Positions 60,721-64,000 of a stretch of DNA of 64,000 nt are shown here, piece by piece; the stretch's first letter is position 1; the number at the start of each line of letters is the position of its first letter. Under the pieces are notes generated by a model, which saw nothing but the letters and a program-made list of their open reading frames with translations, searched no databases and was not told the origin of the DNA. Both the position numbers and the translations under genes were made by a program. This stretch comes from Cycas panzhihuaensis (Eukaryota; Cycadophyta), in the NCBI GenBank assembly GCA_023213395.1, contig CM041465.1:84761741-84825740 (forward strand), read 5' to 3'.

Positions 60721-63606
60721 TCATTGTCTAACAACTCCTCATCGTCAATCTTTCACTAGGTCTTGCTTCTGTCTTAAGCATAATGTTAGGCAAACAAACC
60801 TCCACACCTACTGAATAGTGATTTAGAAAAGTGAAACAATGAAGGATAAAACCTGTAACTAAATTACACTTAACATGATACGTCAACAACTCTTCAACTG
60901 GACATCTAGATTGATCACAATGCATTTCCCCTGTAGATCACACTGTTTATAAGCTAAACAAGCCATATGCTTTAAAATCTTGTAATCTTACTACTACAAT
61001 CTTTGTCTAAGATGTGTGCACTGCAATGCACCCAAGGAACAAATGGAAGGCTTTTGACTTAGTCCAAACAAAACTCATGAGGGGAAATTATACCACGAAC
61101 AATATCACCAGGGGTACCCATACTTGTCCGCCACAGCTTCTGCCAACTAAACATGGGAGGCAAACCACAACATACACCAAACCTCACCATCTACATCATG
61201 ATACTCACCTGCAATACAACCTTACAGGCCAATTATATATACCATGACAAAGGCATCACTGATTTTAAGGCATCTCATCTTAGACCTTTCCATTTACACT
61301 TTAATTTTATCAAGCACTCTACCTTGGTTCCACATTAAACTTGTTTAGATATGCACCCATGTTGAACCAGCATTAATTAGGCCACAAACCTTATGTTATT
61401 ATTAGTCCAACTAGCATAATGATCCATCATAATAGACAACTAATCATACAAGCAAATTCTTAATTTCATCACTTCATATACATATGATGCAATAGAACTC
61501 GAATGTATACCATGAATAAATCACTCATTTATTTCACTGAATAATCATATAAACATGAACTTTGTGCAATGATCTATGCCATACTCAAACAATAACAGAG
61601 TTTGCAAAGGTATCTCATGCTCTTGCCCTTACTCTTGCATATTCTCGCCCTCATACTCTCTTAATTTTGCCCTTACTCTTACCCATAGAACCTACTAAAA
61701 CTCTCGCCCAAACTTTGTCATGTAATACACATGCAACAAATCTACCTTCGCCTCATCTTACCCATAAAACTTGCGCAACATACACCCAATCTTGCCATGT
61801 AATACACATGCAACAAGTACATTATCTCACCCTTCTTCACCCATCTTTGCCCATAAACTTCCCCATGTAAAATACATACAAGAGAGTATCAATTCACCTC
61901 ACCAACTCTCTTATGCAAATACATGCTAGAAAAGTAATCAATTACCAGCATGCCTCATAGCCACCACACCATAACATCACCTCAAAATCACTAAACAATC
62001 ACCATTTATACAACCATCGCCATACAACACCTCATAATACCATTATCTGTACACCACTTTAATCATTCATTCAAGGCACTCGCTTAAAGCAGAAACTAAA
62101 TGATGAAAAAGCTTAATGGCAGTGCAAAGATAGTGATGAAGTATTCAAATGGCAACTATTTAAAGTAAATCAAAGGTACAAATATAAAAGAGATTTTATG
62201 CCATTGATTAATGTTAGGCAATGAAATAATAAAATGGCACCTTTGATTAAATAATATATATCAAAATATTTATAAAGTCATAAATCATTCTCAATATTGA
62301 CTTTATAAACTCATGGCGAAATGATATATAAAATCCAAAGCTGAATAATTAATGAGCAAACTACAATAATCAAACGTCAAATAATAATATATATTTGAAG
62401 TGCTAGGTAATTAAAGTAGTCAGTGATCATCATGCAAATTTACGTACGAGTGACGTAGGATGACGAAAATAAAGCTGCAACATCAAATATATCATGGCTG
62501 CAAGGATATAAGTCATGTAAATAAATAGTCGATGACAAATATGTTCATGGGCATGTAATTTATCATCCACGTAGAGATAACAAATGGTGGTGAATATTTT
62601 AATGTGGGCAATAATAAATATGGATAATGACGGTAGATATTTAATGTAGATGACTGTAGATGTGATTAAAATTACGCAGACTATGATATACAATCAAATG
62701 AATTTAAATGGTGGCCAAAATAGATATATTCAAATGGTGAACATATATAAACACGTGGGTGAATATATCAAGGGTAGCATCATGAAAATATATCACAGCT
62801 TCAGCCATATATTATCATGGGTAGACTTTACAATAATCGAGTGTGACAAACGGCTACATAAAATACACATAGGGTGTTTAAATATATTAACAGACTGCCA
62901 TAAGTGCTACAACATCATTAACCAAGGCAAATAAAGCATTACAACAATATACGTACTATTCACATAATTTTAAATTATTCAATCGGTGACTGAATGTATC
63001 ATGCAAGCGATGTAGAAGTTGTGGATTAAATCAACACTTATTTATGTAGAATCACAAAGATTAATATGATTAATGCAACGGGGCAGTGGCTGGTGTATGC
63101 TAGCAAGCAATCAATACATTCAACACAGGCTTACATAACACAAGGGTGACTAAATATTATGTAAACCCTAAAATTAAATAAGTCATCTTTGTGTGATCAA
63201 ATAATAAGCATACCTTATGATATTGACTGTAATATTAATTTTACAAGTCTACAACTAGCCTACTAGGGTTTCTGCACTCTCCCACCGATAATAGAGGGCT
63301 GGCAATTGACTCTAGGATACACAAACTCAATGGCATCATCAAATAGAGATCTAGCACCTTCAATAGGCTCAAACGACACTCACATGGCTGGCAACAAAGT
63401 CAAAACTCATCCACACACCTCCATATAGCTAAGAGTACCTACAAATAATGGATAGAAGGCTCCCAGGATCCTCAACGATCATCTGCATCATCGTGGTTGT
63501 TTTGCAGGGTCATAGAGCATGTCAATTCACTAAGGGCAAGCCAACATAACCTAGCACCATCGATTGGACCTTCGACAATGTTCATCTACCTATGCATGAC
63601 CTACAT
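60721..63606 (-). other. Non-coding interior of the copia derivative
   Basis: No gag, protease or integrase seen. A C-rich stretch near 61560-61870 repeats words around CATGTAATACACATGCAACA (at 61719 and 61796, and a degraded third copy near 61862) in a loose tandem of about 70-80 bp. The 62200-63200 part is AT-rich without features. Confidence 0.6.
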
Positions 63607-63618
63607 GCTCTGGTACCA

Positions 63619-63945
63619 TGTTAGAAAATGTAACTGAAGCAAACAAGGTTGACAACATCATTCACATCAGGCAGAAATAAAGCAGAAATGGATCACATAG
63701 GATACTAGATTGCCATGGGAAATCCCTATGGATGAAAACCCACAAAGAATAATATCTCGCATTATGACAAAATGATGATAATTCACAAAGTTAGACTTTG
63801 ATCTATATTTATATATCTAAAGTGCCAAATATGATTATAAATTACATCGTTAGCTCACTATAATCGAGAATATTCCTCCATGTGATTAAGCATAAAAATA
63901 GGGAGGCCCACTTTACATTAGGTGGTATGGACATATTTTTTAACA
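63619..63945 (-). repeat. 5' LTR of the copia derivative (327 bp)
   Basis: Preceded directly by the reverse-complement primer site and followed by the AAGGG duplication. Confidence 0.92.
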
Positions 63946-64000
63946 AAGGGGCATTCTATATAACTTCCTTGATTTATTTTATTTTATTTTTTCATCATTT

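Larger units (their letters stand above)
59699..63945 (-). mobile_element. Non-autonomous minus-strand copia derivative with two LTRs
   Basis: LTRs at 59699-60023 (325 bp) and 63619-63945 (327 bp), differing by hand count at about 42 positions plus small indels (about 13%). Orientation is minus: the polypurine tract is CCCCTCTTAATG at 60025-60036, and the primer site appears as GCTCTGGTACCA at 63607-63618. The 3.6-kb interior lacks a full pol. Only RT shreds and an RNase H tail survive near 60100-60720, and the remaining 2.7 kb is non-coding. Such an element would depend on a related copia for its enzymes. Confidence 0.88.
58418..64000 (+). repeat. Repeated segment, copy 2 (interrupted, runs off the right edge)
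   Basis: 58418-59698 aligns with 53146-54464 and 63951-64000 with 54465-54515. The intervening 4.25 kb is the LTR element described separately. The copy continues past the window; if collinear, its counterpart of the zinc-finger ORF should start about 360 bp beyond the end. Confidence 0.88.

Noticed and set aside
61719-61880. CATGTAATACACATGCAAC repeats as a possible CRISPR-like or satellite array
   Set aside because: Only two good copies and one degraded copy, inside a plant LTR element; far too few and irregular.

Overview
The window is AT-rich plant nuclear DNA, about nine tenths transposon remains. Three things point to a large, slowly purged seed-plant genome, and a conifer or other gymnosperm is my best guess, not a proof. 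The LTR retrotransposons prime from initiator-tRNA-Met-type sites, the L1-type LINEs look plant-like, and many old elements still keep legible LTR pairs. I found one apparently intact host gene, one short zinc-finger reading frame of cellulose-synthase type, and no tRNA, rRNA or CRISPR sequence.

Layout. 1-2600: 3' half of a Ty3/gypsy chromovirus pol, running in from the left edge, plus a probable 3' LTR. 2600-5130: no gene, one long GA microsatellite. 5130-7500: a second gypsy relic (gag, protease, LTR-like tail). 7500-8370: unassigned, with a striking G/C-rich block. 8380-10880: 3' half of a Ty1/copia element. 10880-13302: nothing recognisable.

13303-32518 is the best-preserved structure: LINE A, a full-length plant L1 bounded by a perfect 16-bp target-site duplication. 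It is split by two complete copia elements, copia-1 in ORF1 and copia-2 in the reverse-transcriptase part of ORF2. Removing both leaves about 6.48 kb, a normal L1 length. 33041-43745 is a second LINE, family B, on the minus strand. It is split by a third complete copia (copia-3, also minus) with a perfect 5-bp duplication.

43750-49300 holds a short gene-like patch, a decayed gypsy gag-pol whose RT active-site codons have become a tetranucleotide microsatellite, and the 3' flank of the host gene. That gene (49317-52235, minus) has six exons with consistent splice sites. It encodes a 474-residue metal-dependent amidohydrolase of the imidazolonepropionase-like group with all expected metal ligands.

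53146-64000 is organised by a repeated segment. Copy 1 starts at 53146 upstream of the gene. Copy 2 starts at 58418 inside a second LINE B copy and runs off the right edge. Both copies begin with TC after an A, which would suit a Helitron 5' end. A cellulose-synthase-type zinc-finger ORF (54878-55156, minus) lies 3' of the part of copy 1 visible in both copies. Copy 2 is interrupted by a non-autonomous minus-strand copia derivative (59699-63945) whose pre-insertion site survives intact in copy 1.
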